32,387 nucleotides of DNA from Nemertoderma westbladi (Eukaryota; Xenacoelomorpha; Nemertodermatida; Nemertodermatidae), in NCBI GenBank assembly GCA_032718475.1, contig JAUCBJ010005241.1:1-32387 (forward strand), given 5' to 3'. This document shows, piece after piece, positions 1 through 11,695 of this stretch. Position 1 is the first letter of the stretch. Each line of letters opens with the position of its first letter. The notes beneath the pieces were generated by a model that saw nothing but the letters and a program-made list of their open reading frames with translations, searched no databases and had not been told where the DNA came from. Both the position numbers and the translations under genes were made by a program.

Positions 1-574
1 AATTTTTTTTGACACACATATTTAACAATAATTTATTGATATAAGAGCCTTGAAAATATTAATTTAATTAACACTGTATTACTTAATAATATAATACAAC
101 AAATATAAAAGTATTGTATCAGTGAGAGCAGAGAAAGTGAATAGTTTTCTAGAACTTTTATCACTATTTCTATAACGACAATAAATCTTACAATTATGTA
201 TTTAATTCATTGGAGAATTTTTGCATAGTCACCACAGTAGCTAGCAGTTAGAATACAAACTTTAAATATATTTAATTTCATTGGCCAGTTAATAATTAAT
301 GCATGTTTGTTTATTTTATTGCTATGTTACGCGGGAAATAACTGGTTATATTCCCTAGGGCGAAATCGGTTATTTTTTTGCCGTAGACTAGCATTATTTT
401 TTATTTATAAACCATTTAGAATGGGTAATAACTATTATAATCGATTACAATTACAACGTTTATATCTGGTAGCTTTCCCCCCATCCCCCATTGTGACCCA
501 ATATAGGGGTCCCCCCCCCACGCCTCTTGTACATATTATTCGTTTTTGTGTATTAAGTTATGTATTGTTTGTTG
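1..574. other. Intronic sequence, no gene seen
   Basis: AT-rich, probably intron of the same gene upstream of the exon at 3993. It contains short C-runs near 478-518 and no recognisable Groucho/TLE exon, RNA gene or mobile element. Open frames here are short and lack protein-like character. Confidence 0.6.
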
Positions 575-2680
575 AGCTACGATCTAAGTTCATGTCTTGG
601 TTCTAAGTTCGCACCTAGCTACGATCTAAGTTCATGTCTTGGTTGTAAGTTCGCACCTAGCTACGATCTAAGTTCATGTCTTGGTTCTAAGTTCGCACCT
701 AGCTACGATCTAAGTTCATGTCTTGGTTCTAAGTTCGCACCTAGCTACGATCTAAGTTCATGTCTTGGTTCTAAGTTCGCACCTAGCTACGATCTAAGTT
801 CATGTCTTGGTTCTAAGTTCGCACCTAGCTACGATCTAAGTTCATGTCTTGGTTCTAAGTTCGCACCTAGCTACGATCTAAGTTCATGTCTTGGTTCTAA
901 GTTCGCACCTAGCTACGATCTAAGTTCATGTCTTGGTTCTAAGTTCGCACCTAGCTACGATCTAAGTTCATGTCTTGGTTCTAAGTTCGCACCTAGCTAC
1001 GATCTAAGTTCATGTCTTGGTTCTAAGTTCGCACCTAGCTACGATCTAAGTTCATGTCTTGGTTCTAAGTTCGCACCTAGCTACGATCTAAGTTCATGTC
1101 TTGGTTCTAAGTTCGCACCTAGCTACGATCTAAGTTCATGTCTTGGTTCTAAGTTCGCACCTAGCTACGATCTAAGTTCATGTCTTGGTTCTAAGTTCGC
1201 ACCTAGCTACGATCTAAGTTCATGTCTTGGTTCTAAGTTCGCACCTAGCTACGATCTAAGTTCATGTCTTGGTTCTAAGTTCGCACCTAGCTACGATCTA
1301 AGTTCATGTCTTGGTTCTAAGTTCGCACCTAGCTACGATCTAAGTTCATGTCTTGGTTCTAAGTTCGCACCTAGCTACGATCTAAGTTCATGTCTTGGTT
1401 CTAAGTTCGCACCTAGCTACGATCTAAGTTCATGTCTTGGTTCTAAGTTCGCACCTAGCTACGATCTAAGTTCATGTCTTGGTTCTAAGTTCGCACCTAG
1501 CTACGATCTAAGTTCATGTCTTGGTTCTAAGTTCGCACCTAGCTACGATCTAAGTTCATGTCTTGGTTCTAAGTTCGCACCTAGCTACGATCTAAGTTCA
1601 TGTCTTGGTTCTAAGTTCGCACCTAGCTACGATCTAAGTTCATGTCTTGGTTCTAAGTTCGCACCTAGCTACGATCTAAGTTCATGTCTTGGTTCTAAGT
1701 TCGCACCTAGCTACGATCTAAGTTCATGTCTTGGTTCTAAGTTCGCACCTAGCTACGATCTAAGTTCATGTCTTGGTTCTAAGTTCGCACCTAGCTACGA
1801 TCTAAGTTCATGTCTTGGTTCTAAGTTCGCACCTAGCTACGATCTAAGTTCATGTCTTGGTTCTAAGTTCGCACCTAGCTACGATCTAAGTTCATGTCTT
1901 GGTTCTAAGTTCGCACCTAGCTACGATCTAAGTTCATGTCTTGGTTCTAAGTTCGCACCTAGCTACGATCTAAGTTCATGTCTTGGTTCTAAGTTCGCAC
2001 CTAGCTACGATCTAAGTTCATGTCTTGGTTCTAAGTTCGCACCTAGCTACGATCTAAGTTCATGTCTTGGTTCTAAGTTCGCACCTAGCTACGATCTAAG
2101 TTCATGTCTTGGTTCTAAGTTCGCACCTAGCTACGATCTAAGTTCATGTCTTGGTTCTAAGTTCGCACCTAGCTACGATCTAAGTTCATGTCTTGGTTCT
2201 AAGTTCGCACCTAGCTACGATCTAAGTTCATGTCTTGGTTCTAAGTTCGCACCTAGCTACGATCTAAGTTCATGTCTTGGTTCTAAGTTCGCACCTAGCT
2301 ACGATCTAAGTTCATGTCTTGGTTCTAAGTTCGCACCTAGCTACGATCTAAGTTCATGTCTTGGTTCTAAGTTCGCACCTAGCTACGATCTAAGTTCATG
2401 TCTTGGTTCTAAGTTTGCACCTAGCTACGATCTAAGTTCATGTCTTGGTTCTAAGTTCGCACCTAGCTACGATCTAAGTTCATGTCTTGGTTCTAAGTTC
2501 GCACCTAGCTACGATCTAAGTTCATGTCTTGGTTCTAAGTTCGCACCTAGCTACGATCTAAGTTCATGTCTTGGTTCTAAGTTCGCACCTAGCTACGATC
2601 TAAGTTCATGTCTTGGTTCTAAGTTCGCACCTAGCTACGATCTAAGTTCATGTCTTGGTTCTAAGTTCGCACCTAGCTAC
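575..2680. repeat. 42-bp tandem array, 50 near-identical copies
   Basis: Head-to-tail repeat with a 42-bp period running 2,106 bp. Each unit begins AGCTACGATCTAAGTTCATG and contains two TCTAAGTTC boxes spaced alternately 19 and 23 bp apart, suggesting an old dimer of about 21 bp. I see only two substitutions in the whole array: G for C in an early unit (TTGTAAG near 643-649) and T for C at about 2415. The period is a multiple of three, so one frame is open for 723 codons with a 14-residue period (SYDLSSCLGSKFAP). It lies in an intron, has no family resemblance and is best read as non-coding satellite DNA. Confidence 0.97.
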
Positions 2681-3146
2681 GCTTGGGTCAGGTTGTTTCA
2701 GATTGTTTTATGTATATGTATGTACCCATAATAATGGTATCCGTGGAGTACGGTTTTCGCATTGTTGAAAGGACAACTTTAGTTATAAGATCGCCACAAT
2801 AAGTTTGTGAAACTCTCAATATTCAATCATTTTCGTAAATGTCTACCTAAATCGTTTTTAATGTATTTATGAGAGATAAATTCATATACTTCTGCGGCTG
2901 ATCTGGTATATTAATTTAATCCAACTCACCAATTACTATTTATAGTATATTTATAGACATCATGATCGTAATTTTAATTGACTCTACTATATACCAGACT
3001 GAATGCCGCGAATACCAAAACATAATTATGCAAAATCTGCTAAATCCATAAATCTATTTATAAACTTGAACTTTACCAATTATATAGAAGTAAATATTAA
3101 CGTAGTCATATTCACGTTGATAGATATTATTATTAAAATCTTTAAC
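2681..3146. other. Intronic sequence, no gene seen
   Basis: Unique AT-rich intron between the 42-bp array and the first SINE. No exon, RNA gene or clear regulatory motif was recognised. Confidence 0.55.
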
Positions 3147-3376
3147 GGCGGGATAGCTCATTTGGTTGGTCGCCGGGCCTGCAATCTAAAGGTTGTAGGG
3201 TCAGCCCCTCTGGTCTACCCAGCCTTTCATCCACTGGGTTCGGTAAAAAAGGACCAGTTGAATTACTGGGATCAAACCTTGGGATAGGAGTATCCTCCCT
3301 AACTCCGGGTAGCATTGCAGCAGGAACCTTCAGGTCACCTCCGTATTCGTTGACTGTTTGCTTAATATTTATATTA
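3147..3376 (+). mobile_element. tRNA-derived SINE, copy 1
   Basis: The head is tRNA-like: A-box-like TAGCTCATTTGG at 3154-3165 and B-box-like GGGTCAGCCCC at 3198-3208 (consensus GGTTCRANNCC). Between them lies CGCCGGGCCTGCAATCTA, identical in copy 2 (28913 onward). The body has CCTTTCATCC followed by ACCAGTTGAATTACTGGG, resembling the conserved central domain I recall from cephalopod-type and related metazoan SINE superfamilies. The tail shares CGGGTAGCA and GACTGTTTGCTT with copy 2. TATTAAAA at 3131-3138 and 3377-3384 could be the target-site duplication, but the region is AT-rich. Short open frames through it are not genes. Confidence 0.85.
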
Positions 3377-3384
3377 TATTAAAA

Positions 3385-3992
3385 GCGGAAAATTATACAC
3401 AATATCATATGGCCGTTAGATAGTATTATTTCTAAACACTATCGTTATTTACAATTGCACTAACCTCATCCATTCGTACAGACAGAACAGTTGTCTCACA
3501 TTCTATCTTTGTTGTAAGCAAACATTCTAGAGGACCTATTTCTATTTCTTATAGAGTCAATAATGTTATATTGTTCAAAATGAACAGGGTTTTATTGGGC
3601 TTGGCAGGTCTAATCCCATCCATCTTAGTCTACCACCGTATTCGGCCTTTATCTTACCCCCTTTACACAACGTTAGAAAAACCGTTCGGTTCATGATATT
3701 TCGCTATTTTTTTATCACAACTATTTGTATAAGGTATTTTTGATGTATTATATTTTCAATATGTCAATATTTGAGGATTAACTCGATTATGTTATTGTCG
3801 AATGAGGTAGGTGAGCACTTCTCCCATAGATACATAATGTTTGTTGGCCTTTGTGCGGCGACCCCCATAAACCGGCGTCTCAACTACGTCTTTGGCGCGT
3901 TATTTTACTTGAATTTAATTACCCTTCAAAATTTCAAATTTCCCTCAGATTGAAGATTTATCGTCTAATCGCAAGGTTTTATTTCCCCGCAG
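3385..3992. other. Intronic sequence up to the acceptor at 3992
   Basis: Unique AT-rich intron. It ends in the pyrimidine tract and CAG acceptor of the exon at 3993. Nothing else was recognised. Confidence 0.6.
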
Positions 3993-4236
3993 ACTGAGAT
4001 CGCGAAACGGTTGAACGCTATAATCGCCCAGATACTGCCGTTCCTGTCTCAGGAACACCAGCAGCAGGTGGCCCAGGCCGTGGAACGCGCCAAACAGGTG
4101 ACCATGCAGGAACTCAACGCGATTATCGGGCAGCAGCTCCACGCCCAACAGTTCCCCCACAGTCACGCCCCACCGGTGCCCATGCCGCCCCATCCCGCCG
4201 CCATGGGGATGCCGCCTGGCGGGCTTCCTCATCCAG
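3993..4236 (+). CDS. TLE: Groucho/TLE exon: C-terminal Q domain and start of GP region
   Basis: Internal coding exon of a Groucho/TLE co-repressor, a nuclear protein recruited by Hes, Runx, TCF/LEF and eh1-motif factors to silence target genes. The first codons read [20 protein letters not shown], followed by [20 protein letters not shown]: the last helices of the Gln-rich tetramerisation (Q) domain, nearly identical in fly and human homologues. A Pro/Gly/His-rich stretch then begins the GP region. The acceptor is TTTATTTCCCCGCAG before 3993 and the donor is CCAG|GTCAGA. The exon starts in phase 0, where family members have the residue after HKQ, and ends in phase 1; the split Gly codon is completed by the exon at 4550. 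The upstream exons encoding the first part of the Q domain are not in the window. GC-rich codon use stands out from the AT-rich introns. Confidence 0.96.
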
Positions 4237-4549
4237 GTCAGAGTTTATTACTTATACGGGGGGTGGAGGTGATAATGAGTTGCTGTGTAATGAATTGTCC
4301 AATTCAGCCATTTAATTTCTTTAATATGCATCGGAGGGGATGTGAGTTCACAAAAAAATTGTGGATTGGAGGAAAAAAAAGTTTATTAAAAATAATTTAT
4401 TTGTCCCCTTTTTCTATAATGGGAAAGGAGCAGTGATAGTTTTTCTTAACAAAAACAATAAATTTATTTAGCCCATCTCTTCGTGACTACTTTTTCCCCT
4501 GAATTCAATGACATTAGAATATTATATAACTATGTTATTTCCTTTATAG
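4237..4549. other. Short intron between the first two exons
   Basis: 313-bp intron with GTCAGA donor and TTTATAG acceptor. AT-rich, with poly-A-like runs near 4352-4384. No gene or repeat seen. Confidence 0.8.
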
Positions 4550-4665
4550 GTGGTATGTCAGCTGCGGCTGGTCTTCTAGCCTTTGGTTGCAATCCACTGA
4601 TGGCCGGAATGGCGGCCATGCACCATCACACACCCAGCGTAAAAGAGGAAAAGTCAGACGCCCAC
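4550..4665 (+). CDS. TLE: Groucho/TLE exon: GP region
   Basis: Second coding exon in the window, 313 bp after the first. With the carried-over G it reads GGMSAAAGLLAFGCNPLMAG and continues through a His-rich patch to a charged end, SVKEEKSDAH. This is the weakly conserved Gly/Pro-rich (GP) linker, which in other family members contains a similar LLAL-type segment and an acidic/basic, His-rich end (KDDKKHHDAEHH in human) and contributes to histone deacetylase recruitment. The acceptor is TTTCCTTTATAG and the donor is CAC|GTAAGT, a strong consensus. It starts in phase 1 and ends in phase 0, matching the exon at 26468. The next exon is 21.8 kb away. I saw no convincing additional exon between them, but a very small one could be missed. 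Confidence 0.9.
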
Positions 4666-4902
4666 GTAAGTCGAGAGTCACAGCGAGTGTGGTTGTTAAT
4701 ATTGTGTTGTAGATGATTGTAAGAGGGCATGGACCCGGGATGGGTATGTTATAATATCATTACATGCTTTTCTAATCTGCAAGCAGACAGCGAAACATCC
4801 AGTGCTAAAAATAATTAATGGATGCCAGGCCTTTCCGCTTAGTTAATACATTATATAGCTATAGTACTGTTAGTGTAACATGCTTTATAGTTATAGTGTA
4901 GT

Positions 4903-5187
4903 TTAGGGTGCAGTCTCTGAGGACATCTGTCCAACATTTACTGAGCAGTCAATCGATATGTAGAATGAACCATTCCATTTTATAGGATCAGTGGTTGAGG
5001 TTCCATCTAAAACCGTGACTCTTTTCCCTAGAGTCACACTGCCCCCCTCCTCTTCACGCCGGGACACAATGCTGATTAAAGTGTTGTTTCCTTTCTGCGC
5101 GCTCAACATTTTAGCATTATAATTGGAGCCATTGTCCGTGATATTAAGCCGGAGAAAGCTTTTATGTTCCCCTTCACTGATTTGAAC
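4903..5187 (-). other. Antisense open frame of 94 codons, unidentified
   Basis: On the minus strand the frame opens right after a TAG at 5190-5188 and stops at 4903. It reads VQISEGEHKSFLRLNITDNG and continues with a Ser/Thr/Asn-rich, beta-strand-like composition to WNGSFYISIDCSVNVGQMSS near the end. It looks more like real protein than the other intronic frames, including possible N-glycosylation sites (NIT, NGS). The preceding GGAATAG could be a splice acceptor, but its pyrimidine tract is poor, and an ATG at 5109 would give 68 residues. I do not recognise the family. It could be an exon of a nested gene, a decayed transposon or pseudogene fragment, or chance. Confidence 0.22.
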
Positions 5188-8100
5188 CTATTCCACCGGG
5201 CTGTATGTATTCATGTGTGTATGAGCATGTTCAACTGCAGACACAATTGGATTAACTCAATTGAAAGTAGGTCAATTCATGGTATTGCCTCCCACGGTAT
5301 TGTAACCGTGTATTTAATTTAAGTGTATTCGCCAGCTAAACTCCACTGGAATTATGTTCAGAAGTTATCGGCACAAAACCGACGAAATCGCATCTGATTA
5401 TTTTTACTTTATTGATTACTCACATCAACTCATGTTTATTGACTGGCAACAATTTCTACTCCACAATTGATATCCTAGGATTGCCTTGCCCATGACTTCG
5501 GCTTGGTTAAGTGTCTCTCTTTCCTTCCTATATGGAACTGGTTATCATCACTATACTGTCGCTCATTACCCATTCAGTAGCTGGGCGGTCGCGGTTAACA
5601 TCCACGGCAACAATTAGCCCCAATGCATTACCGCCCCACAAACTGGAGGACCCCCGAGATGGCTGCCATTGGGTTGGAGAGCAGTCAGCTAGCGGAGCCA
5701 TCAAGTGCCGTGATTGTTAGTGGCGATTCGGGGCTCCCCTCTTCAAGCTGCTACTTGGGCAGCTCTTTGGGCGGTCGCCCTTTCCCATTTTCTGTTAATG
5801 ATTTGCCCAGTTCGGACCACTGCTATGTGTTGTATCACATTCACCTTTGGTGTTGTCAGGCCTGTTGAAGTGTCCCTCCTCCCTCGTGGGATGAAGGTAT
5901 ATACTCTGCTTTATTCTGTCCTTATGTCCTCTTCATGTAATCCGGTTAGTTGTGTGTGACCGAGATGCTGATTGCTTTTGTGTTCTCGCCTTGGGCGTAG
6001 ATTTGTATTGGCCAATAGGTTGTATTGCTTTTTAAGGATATCTTGCGAATTACGATTAGTGATGCAAATTCGACGGGAAAAATCGCAGTGCATATTGCAA
6101 TGAAATGGGTGGTGAGCCTAATATTTTCGAGTCGTAATTCTTTTAATATTTTTTTTATAAGTGTTGGTGTTTGTATTTGATATCTGCGTGAAAACACGTA
6201 TAAATATTTATGAAAAAAATAAGCGGTTTGACAAGTTATGGCGATATTCCTTCTTTCCATCTGAATGCCCTTAAACCTTGAGTTAAAGCGCTCGACCCGG
6301 CCGTTTAAGCTAAGTGATTGAACTTGGGAACACGAGAGCTATTATACCAAGGTTACTGTCGTTCCAATCTATTAATGATTAATATTAAAGCACTACTGTT
6401 GTCATTGTCCCTCCCTCCCCTGTCCATCCTAACTCAACGCTGGCGTTATTAGCTCCTACTCTACGCTCACATATATCTCGATTTCCTCGGTTGCTTCAAC
6501 TGACTAAGCCTTCCAGTTCCTTTCCTTAACCCATTTAAAATAATTTGTTGTGAGGTGGGGCAATATATTTTTTCTTGATGGTTTTATTGAGTGATTTAGA
6601 GACATTTCGTCGGTTGGGCTCGGGAGTACAAACTTTTTTTTATTATGGGTAATGTTAGCTAAATTTTGAACGAAACTAACTACACATATTTTCGGAATAA
6701 AACCCTATAATGTACAATATCAGTCCGGTTTTTATAACTTTTTATAATATGGTTTGACAGGTTTTAAATTGCAGAGAATCCTACCCAGTACATGATGGTC
6801 CACTATTAATTATTTAATTGTTGGTCTTGGCGCCACTAAAGTAACAAGGTAACAATACAGAGTTGTTGAGACGCAGTGTACACGGTGTCAGTCCACCTTG
6901 ATCTTATCATGGTATCCTTTCTGTTTTTAGTATTCGGTCGAAATAGATAAAGTTTCTGGTGTAAAATCTCCGAAACTTTGATCGTGATATGTGTCGCCAT
7001 TCTCAGTTAAATTCCATGTAATTATAAAACTTTCTACACTTTTCGTCTACTGCTGAGATGACATTCAATCATCGAGCCAACCAACAAATAGACAGACTGA
7101 CAGACAGGCAGTCAATTCCCATTTGGTCCGTACTAAACAATGTGTTATTATAAGGCTCACTGACTTGTGCCCCTCAATCTTGAGCTGCGTCCTGCGTAAA
7201 CCGTTCACACAATTGGTAATCATAATGACATGGCGAAAGGAATGACTTGAAATGTACAACAAAAAACAAACAGCTGATTAGACTTATTTCTTGGCTACAG
7301 TGTCATCATATTATTGACTCACTTTCTGTAGGTGCCTCGCGCACCCACCTATAAATAATCCCTGAAATATCCAAACCTCGAGTTTCAATTAGCATAGTAA
7401 ACGGAAGATATCACACATGCGAGTAGCTGGAACCTCATTCATTATGATTCACTTCTTATCTAACAGCTAGGGCGCTAGGGGTGGTGGGTGGGCCACCTAT
7501 TTTCGCATGTGGGACTGGCGCTCCGTTCCCTTATAATTTCCTATAATCGAACAAACAATCCCGCATGCAGGCATGGCCTACCTATTATTTTGCATATCTT
7601 GGCCGGCTATGAATACTGCATGCAGAATCATGAATAAACTGAGGCGCCCATGTTATTATTCCATTGCATAGGCTCTGCGGTAACATGGGGCGGGGGTGGC
7701 ATCGACTTTATCATCTCTCTAGGCTTTTTAAATATAATATCCTGTAGTGTTCCTTGACAGGCAGCGCGAATTACACAATTAATCATGGCCTATGCTGCGC
7801 GGTGTGCATTAGCCGCGCCGTATTTACGAGGTTGTTGAGGAGTTTGTAAATTCGTTGGGCCGGAAACTATTCCCCCTTTGAGGGAAGCCAGACTGCTGAC
7901 AACTCGGGTTGAGTTGATTTACCGCATCGCAGCACCCCTTCGGCTTTTTGAAGCCTTTCAAGCCGTTATATTGTGCAATTATTTGTTGTAACCAGCTATC
8001 GCAAACCCATTATTAATTTCACCTTTGTGATCTTCTCTATTATGCGCCATAACCCACATCTCTGCATCATTTCCGCATTCAACTTCTCAAACTTATCTTT

Positions 8101-11100
8101 GATTAATTATGTCTGCAATGTAAATATGTTCGATAATATTATTTGCTTTTAGCATCTGCTTCCATAGATACTTGTCATCTATGAGAAGTTAATCATAAAG
8201 ATGTGTCGTGTCTCTGACGAAGGTATATTATATACATTCACTTTACACTACATGAGTGACTTCCTTTCTTTTCGCTAAAATTATCAGGATGCATATTTTG
8301 ACTAAAATTATTGTTTTGTTAAATCGTTAATTTAGTCATCCCTCAAATAACCCCACCCCTTGTGTGATCCCAATGCACACAGCCTTGGGAACCAATAATC
8401 CTGATATGATCCATCAATACTGGATTAATTCTCTGTCCTTAGCAGTAGTGGCTGGCTCGCTCCTACATAATCCCATTTATTTTATGGTTGGGGTGCACCC
8501 GTCAACCATAAGCGCCTTGCTCATTACTGTGGAGTGGTTTCAAGTGCGGTGGCAATATCCACTTACATACACAACCGCACAAACATCGCATCTAACGATA
8601 TCCTAGGAGGGCGTGAGTCATGAATTTCGGTAATGCATAGTCCATCTATTAATTGGTGGTCGGCTGGAAATGTGTTTTGCTGTGGACGTTTAAACGTAAT
8701 TGTGAGGGGTAGAAGTAGTCCGTCACGCTAGAATGGTTTCGTGCTATTTAGTGATTTGTTGATGTTATGTTTGTGTGAATTTTGCCATATTACAGAATGG
8801 TATGTCCTTGAGATTATCACAGATGCGCCACCCTCAACACCTCATTTTTTTATGTAAATTAATCTTCCCAAATGTTAAATTAAATTCTAAATAAAAATAA
8901 TCGGCACAGTTTGAGAAAATCGTAGGATGACCAAGAGCTCAAGAGCACGCAGTGCACAGTTAATTTCCATGCCAGACAGCTATAGATTACCACCTCAATC
9001 AAGTGGTTTGCAATAATCTCCGATCTGCCTGCATATTGTATATTCCTTTTATGTTCATAAGATGCTCATTTTATGCGACCCGATTATTTCAAGTCCTTGG
9101 AGGTACTGAATTTTAAATGAGTTTTTCTTGGCTGCTTGTTGCCGCCATCTATAATGTGAGTTTGTTGCTGCTCAGATCAGCGGCTCTATGCCAGAATTTA
9201 GTGCGATAGCATTCATCACAAAATAGATTAGCTAAGGAAGTGGTGGAAATTGCAGCATTCCGGAGTTTGCCTTACGTTATCAGTCCTTTGGTTAGCCAAC
9301 CATGGCCCCCCGATCGTCACCCAAGCTCTGGGCATGTCCCAACTATATACTCCTCTTTCTCTCTATCCGCTCAACGCTCACCATGATTGCCAGATAACAA
9401 TCTTCCCTTCAACGTGTTAATGGTTTGCCTTATCAACCCGCCGAGAAGGGGCTTAGGGTGAGATAGCCAAGCATAGAAGCCAGGTTGCTAATAATTAGCT
9501 GGCGGATGGTAATTAGTGTCAGCATCACGTGGTCCACTCCCTATCTCCGGCTCCGGATCAATTACTTACACCGCTGGCATTCCTTTAGGGTAATGGCCAG
9601 CGGCTGAAGATGTCGCGATTTGCTTGGCTTGGCTAGGTGCAATTACGTACCTCCTAAAAATGCCATAATCGGTTATCACTTATCTAGAAACACGAAACTT
9701 TACTTTGGCCACCCAAAAATAATGTGAGTTTAATTCTCCAGTTATTTGCCAGTCGTTCGTTCCATGGCCAATCCAAAGTATTTTTACTCAAAGTCTTGGT
9801 GTCGTAATTGTTTGATTATATACTCATAAAATGAACCTTGACTTGAATTTAAATGCTTATATTTATTTTAATAGGTACTTCATTGTTATTTATTCATACA
9901 TGAACTGAGTTTTATTTCAATGCCTGCTCAATGTTTGTTGACAATATTTCGATGTCTTGCCATGAATTAACCTATAAGAAGCAGTATTATATAAGAATGC
10001 AAGATTACTCGAGTTTTGCTAGTTATTTTTACAAAGGATTATGATTATAAAAAGATGCCGCATGCCTCCTATTCAACATATTCGTTATGGTTGTACCTTT
10101 GGGGCATCCATGAGTAATTACTATTTCTCAACTCCCCTCCTTCCTTCTCTCACTTGGCTTCTATCCTCTCTCGCAATGCCCAATGAATCTCTTCAGCGGG
10201 TAAGTTGATTCCCAACTGAGACTACGGCTTCCTCGCATCTTTCGATGAGCGAAATGGGCCATCGTGCGCATGTATCTACGTCTTTCATTACCGGATTACC
10301 CCATCCAACTAAGAATCCCCTCTCGTCTATATATTCCCCCACTGTGCGTTTTTCCAAGCCCTCGGGGTAAATGATATAGTGTGTAATCCAGGATCACAGG
10401 GATGTCGACTCCCTGCAATGTTCATTCTCATTAATTACTCGCCGAGTGGGTGGGTGCTAAGGGAAATATACACCAGTTCTATGCACCATACGATGATGTT
10501 CTCAAACCCTCTATATAGATAATGTCAAAACAATAACAAATTTTGATTGCGATATTGGTAAAATTAATTGTCTGCCCATTTGTTTTGTTTGATTTGATTT
10601 GTGTAATATTTTTACAACATTAGCTGTACGTAGCCAAGTATTGTGGACTTTACAGCTCCAGAATAGTAACTTACCAACCTTTGCTAACAAATTTAAATAG
10701 CTAAAACAACTAATACACTGTAAGTCGTATTCGTACACAGGATCATTGTTTACTTTTATATTCTTTTAACCTATTAGAAAATTTGAGAAATCCCACCCAA
10801 AAGTTCGCACTTTGTATCTGTAGAATTCGTTCCAACAGCGTCATGCCAATAACCTACAGAATTTAATAATCACTATTGTGGTTGCATTGTGAATATTTGT
10901 GAGAGTTTGTAGCATTGTGATTGTAGAATTCTTAATTCGATCATTATAGGATTATAGTATTATGGGTTGTTATGTTACTTAAATTGTTGTAGCAAACATT
11001 AGTTTCTCTTAAAACATTTTTTGCTTTGAGGACAGCATTAACAACAATGGGAGATTATGGTTATAGTCCACAAATAGTTTCTAATTATACATAACTTTGC

Positions 11101-11680
11101 ATTCATGCATTTTCTGTTAGGCCTGCTTCCACTTGTCTATCATTTTGCTCACGCGTTTCTTGTTCATTAAACATTTGATCAGAAGGAATAAGCAAATACA
11201 TGTTGTTTGCCCTACGGATTCTGGGGGGCATTTTGGTTGTCTTTATGTCACACGATGCGATTACCTGTGTCTTGAAGCTGGACAACAACCGGGCTATCTG
11301 TTTGCCCTGCAAACATTTACCCATCGTGGGGCCGCTCTGCCATCCGCTCATACTGCGGTTACCTTGGAGCCGACACCCTCACTTGTACATTCCTGTTGGT
11401 ATTCCATCTGATTTATATTACCCCTTTACTATTTCACGAAGCTCATCCAGATTCAATAATATATATTATCTGTTGAGAATGAATGCGAGCATTTTGTCTT
11501 CACATATTTGCATTTTCCATGTTGATTTACAATTCAAAGCGGATTTTTCACCTCGTGGTGATACGAAGAGAGTAACTCGTGAATATGCAAGTAAGTGGGG
11601 ATCATATATAGTAGCAGGTAAGTAGCCCTGATTGCTTTGGTTGTTTCACCTATGCATGCAGGCAATCAGACGCGTTACAA

Positions 11681-11695
11681 TCTATCTATCTATCT
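11681..11695. repeat. TCTA microsatellite
   Basis: About four copies of TCTA in the giant intron; likely length-variable. Confidence 0.85.

Noticed and set aside
560-2731. 723-codon open frame with 14-residue repeats, as a possible repetitive secreted or structural protein
   Set aside because: It is entirely the translation of a 42-bp satellite whose period is divisible by three. The unit is homogeneous at the DNA level (including synonymous positions), lies in an intron, and has no signal or non-repetitive domain of note.
3147-3220. Functional tRNA genes at the two SINE heads
   Set aside because: A and B boxes are present, but no complete cloverleaf or paired acceptor stem can be formed, and both copies share a long non-tRNA body and tail, as expected of a SINE.
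5946-6260. 104-codon minus-strand frame
   Set aside because: Ile/Thr-rich translation of AT-rich intron with no motif, no splice context and no family resemblance.
11200-11625. 141-codon open frame in the giant intron as an extra exon or gene
   Set aside because: No recognisable domain or Groucho/TLE similarity, composition like translated intron, and overlapping frames on the other strand look equally good.
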